A DNA stretch of 64,000 nucleotides from Pseudomonas sp. v388 (GTDB lineage Bacteria; Pseudomonadota; Gammaproteobacteria; Pseudomonadales; Pseudomonadaceae), in NCBI RefSeq assembly GCF_003935425.1, contig NZ_RHQN01000003.1, positions 434,001 through 498,000 of the forward strand, in the 5' to 3' direction. Under the pieces are notes generated by a model. That model saw only the letters and a program-made list of their open reading frames with translations. It made no database searches and was not told the DNA's origin. Shown piece by piece: positions 53,085-63,579 of the stretch. Position 1 is the stretch's first letter; the number at the start of each line of letters is the position of its first letter. The translations under genes and the position numbers were made by a program.

Positions 53085-55931
53085 ATGGACAAGACCTACC
53101 AGCCGCACGCCATCGAAACTTCCTGGTACCAGACCTGGGAATCCGAGAATTATTTCGCTCCGCAAGGCGCGGGTGACGCCTACACCATCATGATCCCGCC
53201 GCCGAACGTCACCGGCAGCCTGCACATGGGCCACGGTTTCAACAACGCGATCATGGACGCGCTGATCCGTTTCCGCCGCATGCAGGGCCGCAATACCCTG
53301 TGGCAGCCGGGCACCGACCACGCAGGCATCGCCACGCAGATGCTGGTAGAGCGCCGTATCGAAGCGCAAGGCCAGAACCGTCACGACCTGGGCCGCGAGC
53401 AGTTTCTCGAAAAGATCTGGGAATGGAAGGCCGAGTCCGGCGGCAACATCAGCCGTCAGATCCGTCGCCTGGGTTCGTCGGTGGACTGGTCCCGCGAGCG
53501 CTTCACCATGGACGACGGCATGTCCAGAGCCGTTCAGGAAGCCTTCGTGCGTCTGCATGAAGACGGCCTGATCTATCGCGGCAAGCGCCTGGTCAACTGG
53601 GATACCAAGCTGCACACGGCGATTTCCGACCTGGAAGTGGAAAACCATGACGAGAAAGGCAGCCTGTGGAACCTGCGCTATCCACTGGCCGACGGCGCGA
53701 AGACTGCCGATGGCCTGGACTACCTGATCGTCGCCACCACGCGTCCGGAAACCATGCTCGGCGACGCGGCCGTGGCGGTGAACCCGGAAGATGAGCGTTA
53801 CAAGGCGCTGATCGGCCAGTTCGTCGAGCTGCCGCTGGTAGGCCGTCGCATTCCGATCATCGCTGACGATTACTGTGATCCTGAATTCGGCACCGGTTGC
53901 GTGAAAATCACCCCGGCCCACGACTTCAACGACTACGAAGTCGGCAAGCGTCACAACCTGCCACTGCTCAACATCTTCGACAAGAACGCCTCGGTGCTGC
54001 CTGCCGCGCAGGTGTTCAACCTCGACGGCACCCTGAACGAAAGCGTCGACGGCACCCTGCCTGCCGAGTTCGCAGGTCTCGACCGTTTCGAAGCGCGCAA
54101 GCGTATCGTTGCCGCGTTCGAGGCCGCAGGCCTGCTGGTCAGCGTTGACGACCACGCCCTGAAAGTGCCGAAAGGCGACCGCTCCGGCACCATCATCGAG
54201 CCGTGGCTGACCGATCAGTGGTACGTGTCCACCAAGCCACTGGCCGAGCCTGCCATTGCCGCCGTGGAAGACGGCCGCATCGCATTCGTGCCCAAGCAGT
54301 ACGAAAACATGTACTTCTCGTGGATGCGCGACATCCAGGACTGGTGCATCAGCCGCCAGCTGTGGTGGGGCCACCGCATTCCGGCCTGGTACGACGAGTC
54401 GGGCAAGGTCTACGTCGGCCGCGACGAAGCCGAAGTGCGCGCCAGGCACAACCTGGGGCCGGACGTTGCGCTGCAACAGGACAACGACGTACTCGACACC
54501 TGGTTCAGCTCGGGCCTGTGGACCTTCTCCACCCTCGGCTGGCCGGAAAAGACCGAAGCGCTCAAGACGTTCCACTCCACCGACGTGCTGGTCACCGGCT
54601 TCGACATCATTTTCTTCTGGGTTGCCCGGATGATCATGCTCACCATGCATCTGGTGAAAAACGAAGACGGCACGCCGCAGGTTCCGTTCAAGACCGTATA
54701 TGTGCATGGTCTGGTGCGTGATGGCCAGGGCCAGAAAATGTCCAAGTCCAAGGGCAACGTCCTGGACCCGCTGGACATCGTTGACGGCATCGATCTGGAA
54801 ACCCTGGTGCAGAAACGCACCAACGGCCTGATGCAGCCGCAACTGGCCAAGAAGATCGAGAAGCAGACCCGCCAGGAATTTGCCGACGGCATCGCCAGCT
54901 ACGGCACCGACGCCCTGCGCTTCACCTTCTGCTCGCTGGCGTCCACCGGTCGCGACATCAAGTTCGACATGGGCCGCGTCGAAGGCTATCGCAACTTCTG
55001 CAACAAGATCTGGAACGCCGCGCGTTACGTGCTGGACAAGGGCGACGACTGCGGCCAGAACGGCGAAGCGGTCGAACTCTCGCTGGCTGATCGCTGGATC
55101 ATCTCGCAGCTGCAACGCACCGAAGCCGAAGTGACCCGCCAGCTGGAGCAGTTCCGCTTCGACCTCGCCGCGCAGGCGCTGTACGAGTTCATCTGGAACC
55201 AGTACTGCGACTGGTATCTGGAACTGTCCAAACCGGTTTTGTGGGACGAGACCGCTCCGGTCGAACGTCAGCGCGGCACCCGTCGAACCCTGGTGCGCGT
55301 GCTGGAAGTCGCTTTGCGTCTGGCCCATCCGTTCATGCCGTTCATTACCGAAGAAATCTGGCAGCGCCTCGCGCCGCTGGCCGGTGTGCAAGGCAAGACC
55401 ATCATGCTGCAACCGTGGCCGGTGGCGAACGAAACCCGCATCGACCCGGCTGCCGAAGACGACATCGAATGGCTCAAGGGCCTGATGCTGGCCGTGCGCA
55501 ACATTCGCGGCGAGATGAACATTGGTCCGGGCAAGCCGCTGCAACTGTTCCTCAAGAACGTCACCGCCGAAGACCAGCGTCGCCTGAGCGAAAACGACTA
55601 CCTGCTCAAGAAACTGGCCAAGCTGGAATCCATCACCGTGCTGGCCGAGGGCGCCGAAGCGCCGTTGTCCGCCACCGCTCTGGTGGGCGAGATGGAAGTG
55701 CTGGTGCCGATGGCCGGGCTGATCGACAAGGGTGCCGAACTGGCGCGCCTGGACAAGGAAATCCAGCGCCTGCAAGGCGAAGTGCAACGCGTGGGCGGCA
55801 AGCTGTCCAACGCGGCGTTCGTCGACAAGGCGCCGCCTGAGGTAATCGCCAAGGAACGCGCCAAACTGACCGAAGCCGAACAGGCACTGGGCAAGCTGGC
55901 CGAACAGCACGCACGCATCGCCAGTTTGTAA
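53085..55931 (+). CDS. valS: Valyl-tRNA synthetase
   Basis: Class I aminoacyl-tRNA synthetase, 948 residues, normal length. The HIGH box is HMGH (47-50) in [15 protein letters not shown] and the KMSKS loop is KMSKS (551-555). An editing domain and the C-terminal coiled coil ([22 protein letters not shown], near residue 880) are present. The ribosome site is weak. A strong terminator follows. Confidence 0.96.
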   Translation: MDKTYQPHAIETSWYQTWESENYFAPQGAGDAYTIMIPPPNVTGSLHMGHGFNNAIMDALIRFRRMQGRNTLWQPGTDHAGIATQMLVERRIEAQGQNRHDLGREQFLEKIWEWKAESGGNISRQIRRLGSSVDWSRERFTMDDGMSRAVQEAFVRLHEDGLIYRGKRLVNWDTKLHTAISDLEVENHDEKGSLWNLRYPLADGAKTADGLDYLIVATTRPETMLGDAAVAVNPEDERYKALIGQFVELPLVGRRIPIIADDYCDPEFGTGCVKITPAHDFNDYEVGKRHNLPLLNIFDKNASVLPAAQVFNLDGTLNESVDGTLPAEFAGLDRFEARKRIVAAFEAAGLLVSVDDHALKVPKGDRSGTIIEPWLTDQWYVSTKPLAEPAIAAVEDGRIAFVPKQYENMYFSWMRDIQDWCISRQLWWGHRIPAWYDESGKVYVGRDEAEVRARHNLGPDVALQQDNDVLDTWFSSGLWTFSTLGWPEKTEALKTFHSTDVLVTGFDIIFFWVARMIMLTMHLVKNEDGTPQVPFKTVYVHGLVRDGQGQKMSKSKGNVLDPLDIVDGIDLETLVQKRTNGLMQPQLAKKIEKQTRQEFADGIASYGTDALRFTFCSLASTGRDIKFDMGRVEGYRNFCNKIWNAARYVLDKGDDCGQNGEAVELSLADRWIISQLQRTEAEVTRQLEQFRFDLAAQALYEFIWNQYCDWYLELSKPVLWDETAPVERQRGTRRTLVRVLEVALRLAHPFMPFITEEIWQRLAPLAGVQGKTIMLQPWPVANETRIDPAAEDDIEWLKGLMLAVRNIRGEMNIGPGKPLQLFLKNVTAEDQRRLSENDYLLKKLAKLESITVLAEGAEAPLSATALVGEMEVLVPMAGLIDKGAELARLDKEIQRLQGEVQRVGGKLSNAAFVDKAPPEVIAKERAKLTEAEQALGKLAEQHARIASL

Positions 55932-55944
55932 AGCGATGACAGAG

Positions 55945-55972
55945 GCCAGCCCGTTAGCGGGCTGGCTTTTTT
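55945..55972 (+). terminator. Terminator after valS
   Basis: GCCAGCCCG TTAG CGGGCTGGC, a 9-base stem, followed by six T, 13 bases past the valS stop. Confidence 0.92.
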
Positions 55973-56027
55973 ATTGGCTGACCCATTCGTCGGATTGCCA
56001 CCCAGCCGACAATGATCAGCACGGTCC

Positions 56028-56054
56028 TGTAGGAGCGAGCTTGCTCGCGAAGAG
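56028..56054. repeat. REP element before rlmF
   Basis: TGTAGGAGCGAGCTTGCTCG, the consensus REP hairpin, 34 bases before the rlmF start. Confidence 0.8.
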
Positions 56055-56087
56055 GCCACCCCAAATTAATGATTGGACGCCGAATTC

Positions 56088-57095
56088 ATGACCACCCCCG
56101 ACAAACCCAAACCGCCGCGCAAGAAACCCCAGCGCCCGGCCAAACCCGCCGAGCCGCGTGAGAAAGCCACGCTGCACCCGCGCAACAAGCACCAAGGCCG
56201 CTACGACTTCCCCAAGCTGATCAAATCCAGCCCGGAACTGGCCGAATTCGTGATTCTTAATCCGTATGGCAAGGAAAGCATCGACTTCGCCAACCCGCTG
56301 GCGGTGCGGGTGTTCAACCGAGCCCTGCTCAAGGCGTTCTACGGCATCGCGCACTGGGATATTCCGGCCGACTACCTGTGCCCGCCGATTCCGGGGCGTG
56401 CGGACTATCTGCACTTTCTGGCAGACCTGCTGGCCAGCGACAACGAAGGCGTCATCCCGCGCGGTGCGGCGGTCAAGGCGCTAGACGTCGGCACCGGCGC
56501 CAACTGCATCTACCCGCTGCTCGGTCACAGCGACTACGGCTGGCATTTCGTGGGCTCGGAGATCGACAAGGTCGCCATCGCCTCGGCCACCACCATCGTC
56601 AAGGCCAACGGGCTGCACAAGGCCATCAGCGTGCGGCAGCAGGCCGATCGCAAGCACATCCTGCTGGGCCTGCTCGACAGTCAGGAACGCTTCGACCTGA
56701 GCCTGTGCAACCCGCCCTTCCACGCCTCGCTGGACGAAGCGCAACGCGGCAGCCAGCGCAAATGGCGGGCGCTGGGCAAAGCCGATCCGAAGCGCAAGCT
56801 GCCGGTGCTCAATTTCGGCGGGCAGTCGCAGGAATTGTGGTGCGAAGGCGGCGAGATCGGCTTCGTGAGCCAACTGATCAAGGAAAGCGCACAGCTGCCC
56901 GATCAAGTGCTGTGGTACAGCACGCTGGTATCCAAGGCCTCCAATCTGCCGCCGATCCAGAGCGCACTGAAGAAAGCCGGAGCGCTTGAGGTACGGGTGG
57001 TGGAGATGGGTCAGGGCCAGAAGCAAAGCCGCTTCGTGGCCTGGACCTTTCAGTCACCGGCACAGCAACAAGCGTGGCGACAGCGTTGGATTTAA
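56088..57095 (+). CDS. rlmF: 23S rRNA (adenine-N6)-methyltransferase RlmF
   Basis: Methylates A1618 of 23S rRNA, using S-adenosylmethionine. The 335-residue protein starts with a basic, proline-rich tail (about residues 1-30), then [13 protein letters not shown], the SAM-site [15 protein letters not shown] and the catalytic NPPF (208-211) in [14 protein letters not shown] used the ATG at 56088. It lies between valS and the HU gene, as in P. putida. Confidence 0.92.
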   Translation: MTTPDKPKPPRKKPQRPAKPAEPREKATLHPRNKHQGRYDFPKLIKSSPELAEFVILNPYGKESIDFANPLAVRVFNRALLKAFYGIAHWDIPADYLCPPIPGRADYLHFLADLLASDNEGVIPRGAAVKALDVGTGANCIYPLLGHSDYGWHFVGSEIDKVAIASATTIVKANGLHKAISVRQQADRKHILLGLLDSQERFDLSLCNPPFHASLDEAQRGSQRKWRALGKADPKRKLPVLNFGGQSQELWCEGGEIGFVSQLIKESAQLPDQVLWYSTLVSKASNLPPIQSALKKAGALEVRVVEMGQGQKQSRFVAWTFQSPAQQQAWRQRWI

Positions 57096-57126
57096 TTGCA
57101 GATGTCTTGCGCGTCAGTGACGCAGT

Positions 57127-57195
57127 CTTCGCGAGCAAGCTCGCTCCTGCAGTAATGGGCACGCCATAACTCTGTAGCCAGCTTGCTGGCGAAAG
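57127..57195. repeat. REP pair after rlmF
   Basis: CTTCGCGAGCAAGCTCGCTC and TGTAGCCAGCTTGCTGGCGA in inverted orientation. Confidence 0.75.
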
Positions 57196-57248
57196 CAACC
57201 TGGCGATCGCCGTAGGTATATCAAATACAGCGCACAACCATCACCCAC

Positions 57249-57286
57249 AAAAAAGCCGTGCCCGGTTGTCCGGCGCACGGCTTTTT
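57249..57286 (-). terminator. Terminator after the HU gene
   Basis: On the minus strand GCCGTGC pairs with GCACGGC around a GC-rich loop and is followed by at least five T; flanking A/T tails on both sides. Confidence 0.8.
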
Positions 57287-57301
57287 ACAGCAAGCGCGAG
57301 C

Positions 57302-57583
57302 TTACTTGTTGATCGAGTCGCTCAGCACTTTAGCTGGTACGAACTTGATAACTTTCTTGGCAGCGATTTCGATGGCAGCGCCAGTCGAAGGGTTACGGCC
57401 AGTACGAGCTGGACGCTCAGCCACTTTCAGCTTACCGATGCCCGGCAGAGTGATTTCAACGCCGTTTTCCAACTGGTCGGCAACGATCTGGCCCAATTGC
57501 TCAAGAGCGTTACGCGCGGTGGTTTTCGGCGCGTCGATTGCTTCGGCGATATCGGCGATCAGTTGGTCTTTAGTAAGAGCCAT
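57302..57583 (-). CDS. hupN: HU-family nucleoid protein (HupN type)
   Basis: Small basic histone-like DNA-binding protein, 93 residues. The HU pattern is complete: ALTKDQLIADIAEAIDAPKTTARNALEQL, GEITLPGIGKL-like GVEITLPGIGKLKV, and the DNA arm RPARTGRNPSTGAAIEI. The neighbourhood valS-rlmF matches hupN of P. putida, hence the symbol. Many genomes label it hupB; the naming is uncertain, the family is not. Confidence 0.88.
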   Translation of the reverse strand: MALTKDQLIADIAEAIDAPKTTARNALEQLGQIVADQLENGVEITLPGIGKLKVAERPARTGRNPSTGAAIEIAAKKVIKFVPAKVLSDSINK

Positions 57584-57977
57584 GGTGGTGTTCCTTCCCT
57601 ATCAAATTCATTTGGATTGCAGAGCACAACATCGGCCAGCGGCCAGGCAACGAACCTGGCCACCCGCTAGCAGCCACGATTAATCGCGAAATGTAGATAC
57701 TGAAACCGGGTATTGGTTCGGCCTACGCGTGCATAAACTGCATGCTTGACGCGCTAGTGTGCGCAAGACCGCGCAAAACTAGCACAGAGCCAAGTAAATA
57801 TCCGCACCTACCTATCCTTTTGGTCAGCTTTCGCGGATTTTTCCATGAAAAATGCCCGCAGGACGTGCGCTCCAGCCCGAAAGCCGGGCTATCCAGGCAC
57901 CAGCGACGCACACCTGAGTTACACTGCCCGACCTGCAACGAGCCGTGCGCTCTTCACCTTTACCAGCCGAGAAGCCC
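57584..57977. other. HU gene-ndpA divergent region
   Basis: No gene or repeat is evident in these 394 bases. Promoters of the HU gene and ndpA are presumed to be here. The end near 57950 is less AT-rich than the middle. Confidence 0.4.
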
Positions 57978-58979
57978 ATGCCGATCCGTCACTGCATCGT
58001 CCACCTGATCGACAAGAAACCCGACGGTACGCCCGCTGTTCTTCATGCCCGCGACTCCGAACTCGCTGAGTCCCAAGCCATCGAGAACATGCTGGCCGAC
58101 CTCAACGAGAGCTACAACGCCAAGCAAGGCAAAGCCTGGGGCCTGTTCCATCCCGAATCCGGTGCGCACCCTTTCAGCGGCTGGCTGAAAGAGTACTTCG
58201 ACGGCGGCAAGGATTTCACGGCGTTCTCCCGTGTCGCGGTGGAGCATCTGCAGAAGCTGATGGAAGAGTCCAACCTGTCGGTGGGTGGTCACGTGCTGTT
58301 CGCCCATTACCAGCAGGGCATGACCGATTACCTGGCCATCGCCCTGCTCCACCACAGCGAAGGGGTCGCGGTGGACGAAGAACTGGACGTGAAACCCTCT
58401 CGCCATCTGGACCTGGGCCAGCTGCATCTGGCGGCGCGCATCAACGTGTCGGAATGGCAGAACAACAAGCAGTCCAAACAGTACATCTCGTTCATCAAGG
58501 GCAAGAACGGCAAGAAAGTCTCGGAATACTTCCGCGACTTCATCGGCTGCCAGGAAGGCGTCGACGGCCCGGGCGAAACCCGCACGCTGCTCAAAGCGTT
58601 CAGCGACTTCGTGGAAAGTGAAGACTTGCCCGAGGAATCGGCCCGCGAAAAAACCAAGACCCTGGTGGACTACGCCAGCAGCCAGACCAAAATGGGCGAA
58701 CCCATGGGCCTGGAAGAGCTGTCGGAGCTGATCGACGAAGACCGCCCGCGAGCGTTCTATGATCACATCCGCAACAAGGATTACGGCCTGTCGCCGGAGA
58801 TTCCAGCCGATAAGCGCACCCTCAACCAGTTCCGCCGTTTCACCGGACGCGCCGAAGGCCTGTCGATCAGCTTCGAGGCGCATCTGCTGGGCGACAAGGT
58901 CGAGTACGACGAAGCAGCCGGCACGCTGATCATCAAGGGCCTGCCGACCCAGCTTACCGACCAGTTGAAGCGGCGCTGA
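57978..58979 (+). CDS. ndpA: Nucleoid-associated protein YejK/NdpA
   Basis: A 333-residue protein of the YejK (NdpA) family, which associates with the nucleoid; the E. coli member has 335 residues. The start at 57978 gives [17 protein letters not shown], in keeping with the family N-terminus. The C-terminus is basic (QLTDQLKRR). It lies next to the HU gene, divergently. The glutaredoxin gene starts 3 bases after the stop. Confidence 0.87.
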   Translation: MPIRHCIVHLIDKKPDGTPAVLHARDSELAESQAIENMLADLNESYNAKQGKAWGLFHPESGAHPFSGWLKEYFDGGKDFTAFSRVAVEHLQKLMEESNLSVGGHVLFAHYQQGMTDYLAIALLHHSEGVAVDEELDVKPSRHLDLGQLHLAARINVSEWQNNKQSKQYISFIKGKNGKKVSEYFRDFIGCQEGVDGPGETRTLLKAFSDFVESEDLPEESAREKTKTLVDYASSQTKMGEPMGLEELSELIDEDRPRAFYDHIRNKDYGLSPEIPADKRTLNQFRRFTGRAEGLSISFEAHLLGDKVEYDEAAGTLIIKGLPTQLTDQLKRR

Positions 58980-58982
58980 CCG

Positions 58983-59333
58983 ATGCTGCTGCGCACACTC
59001 AAAAAGTTCGCCCTGATCGTGCTGGTGGTGGTGATCTGGCAGAACTGGGGCCGGATCGAAAACTTCGTCAACCCGCCGCCAGCAAACGTCGCCCAGAGCT
59101 ACAGCCAGGCGAAGGTGGTGATGTACGCCACCGAGTGGTGCGGCTACTGCAAGCAGACGCGGCGCTTTCTCGATAGCCAAGGTATTCCGTTCAAGGAATA
59201 CGATATCGAGAAGTCCGAAGAAGGCCGCAAGGCGTATGAAGCGCTCGGTGGCCGCGGGATTCCGTTGATCGACGTCAACGGAACGCTGATTCGCGGCTTT
59301 GCGCCGGAAGAGATATTGGCGGCGTTGGAGTAA
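58983..59333 (+). CDS. Membrane-anchored glutaredoxin-like protein
   Basis: A 116-residue protein. One N-terminal helix (LKKFALIVLVVVIWQNW) is followed by a glutaredoxin fold: VVMYATEWCGYCKQTRRFL with the Cys53-Gly-Tyr-Cys56 site, DIEKSEEGR, the cis-proline GGRGIPLIDV and RGFAPEEIL. The anchor suggests a role at the membrane. The substrate is unknown. It is translated with ndpA, so the two may be linked. Confidence 0.82.
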   Translation: MLLRTLKKFALIVLVVVIWQNWGRIENFVNPPPANVAQSYSQAKVVMYATEWCGYCKQTRRFLDSQGIPFKEYDIEKSEEGRKAYEALGGRGIPLIDVNGTLIRGFAPEEILAALE

Positions 59334-59340
59334 CCGTCTT

Positions 59341-59497
59341 CGCCAGCAAGACGGATCGCCGCCCGCTGGCTCCTACAGGATGATTACCGAACCGTAGGAG
59401 CGAGCTTGCTCGCGAAGGGGCCGGTCGGGGCTGGGCATTTGCATTGCCGGACAGGACACCTCGCCAGCAAGGCGGATCGCCGCCCGCTGGCTCCTAC
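59341..59497. repeat. REP cluster with two long variant units
   Basis: Two 36-base units, at 59341-59376 and 59462-59497, share 35 positions (CGCCAGCAAG ... CGCTGGCTCCTAC with a CGGATCGCCGCC centre) at a 121-base offset. Between them is a standard unit (GTAGGAGCGAGCTTGCTCGC, 59394-59413). The cluster lies in the convergent glutaredoxin-GST gap. Confidence 0.75.
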
Positions 59498-59514
59498 GAA
59501 ATGGGCCGCGTCGG

Positions 59515-60444
59515 TCAGCGTTTTTCGACGCGGAATCCCAGCCGTGGAAAATGCACGTGCACCACGCCTGCACGTGAATCTTCACGGCGCAGGATCAGTT
59601 CTTCACGGCCGGCAAATACCAGTTCGCCTTCAACAGCATCCACGCCGTAATCCACTGCGCTGATTGCTACTTTGTCGCCCTCTTCGAATCCTTCGAGACC
59701 GAACGCTTCATCGGGTAACGCTGCGGGTGTCGAACGTGCAGCGATCTCGATGGCATCAGCCGAACTCAGCTCACTCGGCGCGCCATGCCCAAACCCCAGC
59801 ACGCGGCCCAGCCACGCGGCAACCGATGGATAATCGTCCACCAGCGGCGCAGTCACTGGCGTCTGCTTGAGGAACCACAAGGTGTGAGCCACGCTGAAGT
59901 CGGCGATCGACGGCACGACAAACAGAAAATCGCCATTGCGAGACAATTGCTGCTCCAACCGGCTCATCAGCGTCGGCCATTGCTGCACGGCCTGTTCAGC
60001 GGGCAGGCGCGTGGCATTGCCGCCGTCGAACAGCTTGGCGCGGTCGGCAATGAAAGCTTTTGCCGCTTCAGGAGGAACATTGGCGAAGCGCGCAGCCAGA
60101 GACGCCGGTTGAAAAACCAGGCTGACCGAATGCAGAAACATCACGGAATCCGCCCACGCCGCCAGGCCGGCGACCGCGAATTCCTTGCCTTCCGGATAAA
60201 ACGCCGGAGAAGCTTTTTCCTGCTCCAGGCGCCGCGCCATCAACGCGGTGTCGCAATACACATCGGCACCGACCTGCAACACCGGCGTCTTGCGATAGCC
60301 ACCGGTCAGCGCGGTCAGGTCGGGCTTGGGCATGATCGAAGGAACGGTCACCGAACGCCATGAGAGCCCCTTGAAGCCAAGCATCAGGCGGGCCTTTTCG
60401 GCGAACAGCGAGGCGGGGTAATGATGCAGGATCAATTCATTCAT
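59515..60444 (-). CDS. Glutathione S-transferase-like protein
   Basis: A 309-residue protein. The first about 80 residues have the thioredoxin fold (NELILHHYPASLFAEKARLMLGFKGL) with the cis-proline region YRKTPVLQVGADVYCDT, followed by an all-helical domain and an extra C-terminal region of about 100 residues (GFEEGDKVAISAVDYGVDAVEGELV). The length exceeds ordinary GSTs (about 210), so it is a GST-related protein with an added beta-rich tail. The ATG at 60444 has GAAGG 6 bases upstream. Substrate unknown. Confidence 0.75.
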   Translation of the reverse strand: MNELILHHYPASLFAEKARLMLGFKGLSWRSVTVPSIMPKPDLTALTGGYRKTPVLQVGADVYCDTALMARRLEQEKASPAFYPEGKEFAVAGLAAWADSVMFLHSVSLVFQPASLAARFANVPPEAAKAFIADRAKLFDGGNATRLPAEQAVQQWPTLMSRLEQQLSRNGDFLFVVPSIADFSVAHTLWFLKQTPVTAPLVDDYPSVAAWLGRVLGFGHGAPSELSSADAIEIAARSTPAALPDEAFGLEGFEEGDKVAISAVDYGVDAVEGELVFAGREELILRREDSRAGVVHVHFPRLGFRVEKR

Positions 60445-60527
60445 GTGCGGCCTTCCGGTAGCGGGAAAAACCCCAGCTTACGCGCCTGTCCGCGAACGGC
60501 CTATCCGGCCGTTCTAATGAAGCCTCA

Positions 60528-60842
60528 TCAGCGCGATGAATCGGCGTAACGGGCCGCCAGATATTCCTTGGCACTCTTGCGCAGTTTCTTGATCAGCCGT
60601 TCATGACGCAACGCTTCACCCTTGGTCGGCCAGGCTTCCACGTACACCAGCGCTACGGCAGGGCTGGAGCTGAAGAAGCGTGCGCCCTTGCCGCTTTGAT
60701 GGGCAGCGAAACGACGTTGCGGGTTGTCACTGATGCCGCAGTACAGCGCGCCGTTCGCCGCCCGCACCAAGTACACGAACCAGGGTTTCGAGGCAGCGGG
60801 AACGTCGGGCGTGACGTCGGCGACAGCGCACTGCTCAGCCAC
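60528..60842 (-). CDS. GIY-YIG nuclease-superfamily protein (YhbQ-like)
   Basis: A 104-residue protein with a GIY-YIG core: [16 protein letters not shown], the arginine in [19 protein letters not shown] and a C-terminal helix of [11 protein letters not shown]. Small stand-alone members include YhbQ of E. coli, whose role is uncertain. The start is a GTG at 60842 that overlaps the preceding gene by 8 bases. Confidence 0.75.
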   Translation of the reverse strand: MAEQCAVADVTPDVPAASKPWFVYLVRAANGALYCGISDNPQRRFAAHQSGKGARFFSSSPAVALVYVEAWPTKGEALRHERLIKKLRKSAKEYLAARYADSSR

Positions 60843-61326
60843 GGCGGCTCTCGGTAAAGGCCTTCAGACCGTTGAGTGCCTGCGCCCGCACGGCATTGCG
60901 CACCAATGGCGTCCAGCCCAGCAGCAGGCCCTTGATGCCCAGCGCCTGGCGGGACCAGCGCCACATATCGAACTGATCCCGATGCTCGCAGATCCTGCCG
61001 TCGCGAAACACGAAGCGTGCCTGAATGTCGTTAATGACGGTACGCCCGGTCTTGCTGAACAGATAGGTCGCCACCCAATGGGCGGAACCCGTCGTGTCGT
61101 CGGCACGAACCTGATCGAACACCACGTTGAAGTCCTGCGCGCGCGAGGTCAGCATGCGCCACATGTTGCCGACCTGTTCGCCACGCAACTCGCCGAAGGC
61201 CGGGTCGCTGAACACCACATCTTCGGTGTAGCAGGCGCTCATGGCGTCGGCGTCCAGACGAGCGAAGGCTTCGTAGAATCGGGCGATCAATGCGCTGTTG
61301 GCCTGGCTTTGCTGTTCTTGACTCAT
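60835..61326 (-). CDS. SnoaL/NTF2-like protein
   Basis: A 163-residue protein with the NTF2-fold pattern: [60 protein letters not shown], the last strand carrying acidic and His residues typical of the family pocket. Enzymatic activity cannot be judged. The start at 61326 (AGGA 10 bases upstream) gives MSQEQQSQA. The next gene overlaps its 3' end. Confidence 0.72.
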   Translation of the reverse strand: MSQEQQSQANSALIARFYEAFARLDADAMSACYTEDVVFSDPAFGELRGEQVGNMWRMLTSRAQDFNVVFDQVRADDTTGSAHWVATYLFSKTGRTVINDIQARFVFRDGRICEHRDQFDMWRWSRQALGIKGLLLGWTPLVRNAVRAQALNGLKAFTESRRG

Positions 61327-61425
61327 GCTGCACGGGTCCTGGGCAAATTCCCCTTGAGGGAACGATGCGTGCACGATAAGCGGCCAATCATCCGTTTGCC
61401 ATCCTCATTTGCCGCACAGATGCGC

Positions 61426-62658
61426 TTACCCGACTTTTTCACTGCTGACCCGAACATAAAGAGAACGCCCCGCGCCCATGCCGGCAATCAAGGCGCCAAG
61501 GCCCAGCAGGCCGAATATCCAGCCGATGGCGCTCCAGCTGCCGGTCAGGTCATGCACCACGCCGACCGCGAACGGTCCCATCGACGCGATGGTGTAGCCC
61601 ACACCCTGGGCCATGCTCGACAGGTTGGCAGCCACATGGGAATCGCGCGACCGCAGCACGATCAGCGCCAGCGCCAGGCTGAACGCGCCACCCTGCCCCA
61701 GCCCGAGCAGAACCGCCCAGATCCACAAGCTGCCAATCGGTGCATACAGACAGCCGAACAGGCCGGTCAAGGTAAGGGCCATGACCAGCACGATCGGCAA
61801 GCGCTGATTCTTGCCGCGCGTTGCCAGCCACGGCACGCCCAGCGCACTGATCACCTGCACAATGATCGACCCCGACAGCAGCAGGCCCGCGTGGGTCGGA
61901 GTCAGCCCGCGATCAATGAGGATTGACGGCAGCCAGCCAAAAACGATGTAGGAAAGGGACGATTGCAGGCCCATGTACAACGTGACCTGCCACGCGAGTG
62001 GATCGCGCAGCAAGCCTTTGACCCGGTACACCGCACGATTGTTGTCATGAGCTTCGTGGGCTTGGGGAAACCAGACCAGCGCCGCAATAAGCGCCGGCAG
62101 CAGCCAGAAGCCGAGCCCGATCTGCCAGCTGTCACCGAAGTGCTGCGTCAGCGGCACCGTCGAACCCGCTGCGATGGCCGCACCCAGGCACAGCGCCATG
62201 GTGTAGACGCCGGTCATGGCGCCGGCCTGCTTCGGGAAGTCGCGCTTGACGATGCCTGGCAGCAGAACCCCCACGATGCCGATGCTCGCACCGGCCAACA
62301 GGCTGCCGCTGAACAGACCGAACTTACCAAACAGGCTGCGCAGTGCCAGACCGGCGGCCAGGGTGAGCAGAATCACCAGCACCACCCGTTCGGCCCCGAA
62401 CCGACGCGCAAGAATCGGCGCCAGCGGCGCGAACAACCCCAGGCACAACACCGGCAAGGTGGTCAGCAGGCCGGCTTCGGCGGCGGACATTCCGAGGCTG
62501 TCGGATACGTCGTTGAGCAACGGGGCAATGCTCGACAGAGCAGGACGCAGATTCAAGGCAACCAGCACCAGTCCCAGCAACAGCAGCCAGGGGCGCTTCA
62601 GGATCACAGGAGTCTGGTCAGAGATCGGGGGAGGATTCAGAGGTGCCTTGGCAGTCAT
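61426..62658 (-). CDS. MFS transporter, CynX/NimT family
   Basis: A 410-residue inner-membrane transporter with about twelve helices. The N-terminus reads RPWLLLLGLVLVALNLRPALSSIAPLLNDV, and FAPLAPILARRFGAERVVL is the MFS loop signature between helices 2 and 3. The ALNLRP and SIAPLL pattern is that of the CynX group (cyanate, nitroimidazole or similar small molecules). The substrate is unknown. It lies between a SnoaL-like gene and the ABC operon on the same strand. Confidence 0.78.
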   Translation of the reverse strand: MTAKAPLNPPPISDQTPVILKRPWLLLLGLVLVALNLRPALSSIAPLLNDVSDSLGMSAAEAGLLTTLPVLCLGLFAPLAPILARRFGAERVVLVILLTLAAGLALRSLFGKFGLFSGSLLAGASIGIVGVLLPGIVKRDFPKQAGAMTGVYTMALCLGAAIAAGSTVPLTQHFGDSWQIGLGFWLLPALIAALVWFPQAHEAHDNNRAVYRVKGLLRDPLAWQVTLYMGLQSSLSYIVFGWLPSILIDRGLTPTHAGLLLSGSIIVQVISALGVPWLATRGKNQRLPIVLVMALTLTGLFGCLYAPIGSLWIWAVLLGLGQGGAFSLALALIVLRSRDSHVAANLSSMAQGVGYTIASMGPFAVGVVHDLTGSWSAIGWIFGLLGLGALIAGMGAGRSLYVRVSSEKVG

Positions 62659-62756
62659 CAGGTTCTCGTTATCAGGAATATCGGCCCGTTGCAGGGGGTC
62701 GGTATCCTGTTGGAGATCGAGGATGAATACAAGGTTCAGGCGGGATTGTGCAGACC

Positions 62757-62784
62757 TGTGGGAGCGGTCCGGTCCGCTCCCACA
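62757..62784. repeat. Palindromic REP-like hairpin between the ABC operon and the MFS gene
   Basis: TGTGGGAGCGG and CCGCTCCCACA, perfect 11-base arms around TCCGGT, 21 bases downstream of the ABC operon stop. It probably ends or stabilises that transcript. Confidence 0.7.
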
Positions 62785-62804
62785 ATGTCACTCCTACAAG
62801 ATCA

Positions 62805-63569
62805 TCAATGAATGATCTGGCTCAGGAACAGCTTGGTGCGGTCGCTCTGTGGGTTGTCGAAGAAGTCGTTCGGCGCGGCCTGTTCGACGATTTCGCCTTT
62901 GTCCATGAAGATCACCCGGTTCGCCACGGTACGGGCGAAGCCCATTTCGTGGGTCACACAGAGCATGGTCATGCCCTCTTCCGCCAGGCTGACCATGGTG
63001 TCGAGCACTTCCTTGACCATTTCCGGGTCGAGGGCCGAGGTCGGCTCATCGAACAGCATGATCTTGGGCTTCATGCACAACGCACGGGCAATCGCCACAC
63101 GCTGCTGCTGGCCGCCGGACAGCTGGCCCGGATACTTGTGCGCCTGCTCCGGAATGCGCACGCGCTCCAGGTAATGCATGGCGATTTCTTCGGCCTTTTT
63201 CTTGGGCATGTTGCGCACCCACATCGGCGCCAGCGTGCAGTTCTGCAGGATGGTCAGGTGCGGGAACAGATTGAAGTGCTGGAACACCATGCCGACTTCG
63301 CGGCGGATGGTTTCGATCTGCTTCAGGTCCGAGGTCAGCTCGGTGCCGTCCACCACGATCTTGCCCTGCTGGTGCTCTTCCAGACGGTTCAGGCAACGAA
63401 TGGTGGTCGACTTGCCCGAGCCCGACGGGCCGCACAACACGATGCGCTCGCCCTGCCGCACGTTCAGGTTGATGTCCTTGAGCACGTGGAACTGGCCGTA
63501 CCACTTGTGCACGCCCTCCATGCGAATCATGCCTTCGGCGCCCAGAGGCTTATTGATAACTTCACTCAT
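62805..63569 (-). CDS. aapP: General amino-acid ABC transporter ATP-binding subunit
   Basis: The ATPase of a polar amino-acid uptake system. The 254-residue protein has Walker [10 protein letters not shown] (47-55), [12 protein letters not shown], the signature LSGGQQQR, Walker [12 protein letters not shown] and the H-loop CVTHEMGFA. The stretch [18 protein letters not shown] matches AapP/BztD-type proteins. AGGAG lies 7 bases before the ATG at 63569. It follows the permease gene after 10 bases; the periplasmic and other membrane subunits lie beyond the window. Confidence 0.9.
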   Translation of the reverse strand: MSEVINKPLGAEGMIRMEGVHKWYGQFHVLKDINLNVRQGERIVLCGPSGSGKSTTIRCLNRLEEHQQGKIVVDGTELTSDLKQIETIRREVGMVFQHFNLFPHLTILQNCTLAPMWVRNMPKKKAEEIAMHYLERVRIPEQAHKYPGQLSGGQQQRVAIARALCMKPKIMLFDEPTSALDPEMVKEVLDTMVSLAEEGMTMLCVTHEMGFARTVANRVIFMDKGEIVEQAAPNDFFDNPQSDRTKLFLSQIIH

Positions 63570-63579
63570 CACAAAACTC

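Noticed and set aside
53037-55910. 957-codon open frame antisense to valS
   Set aside because: Shadow of valS; the synthetase motifs are on the plus strand and the antisense product has no recognisable domain.
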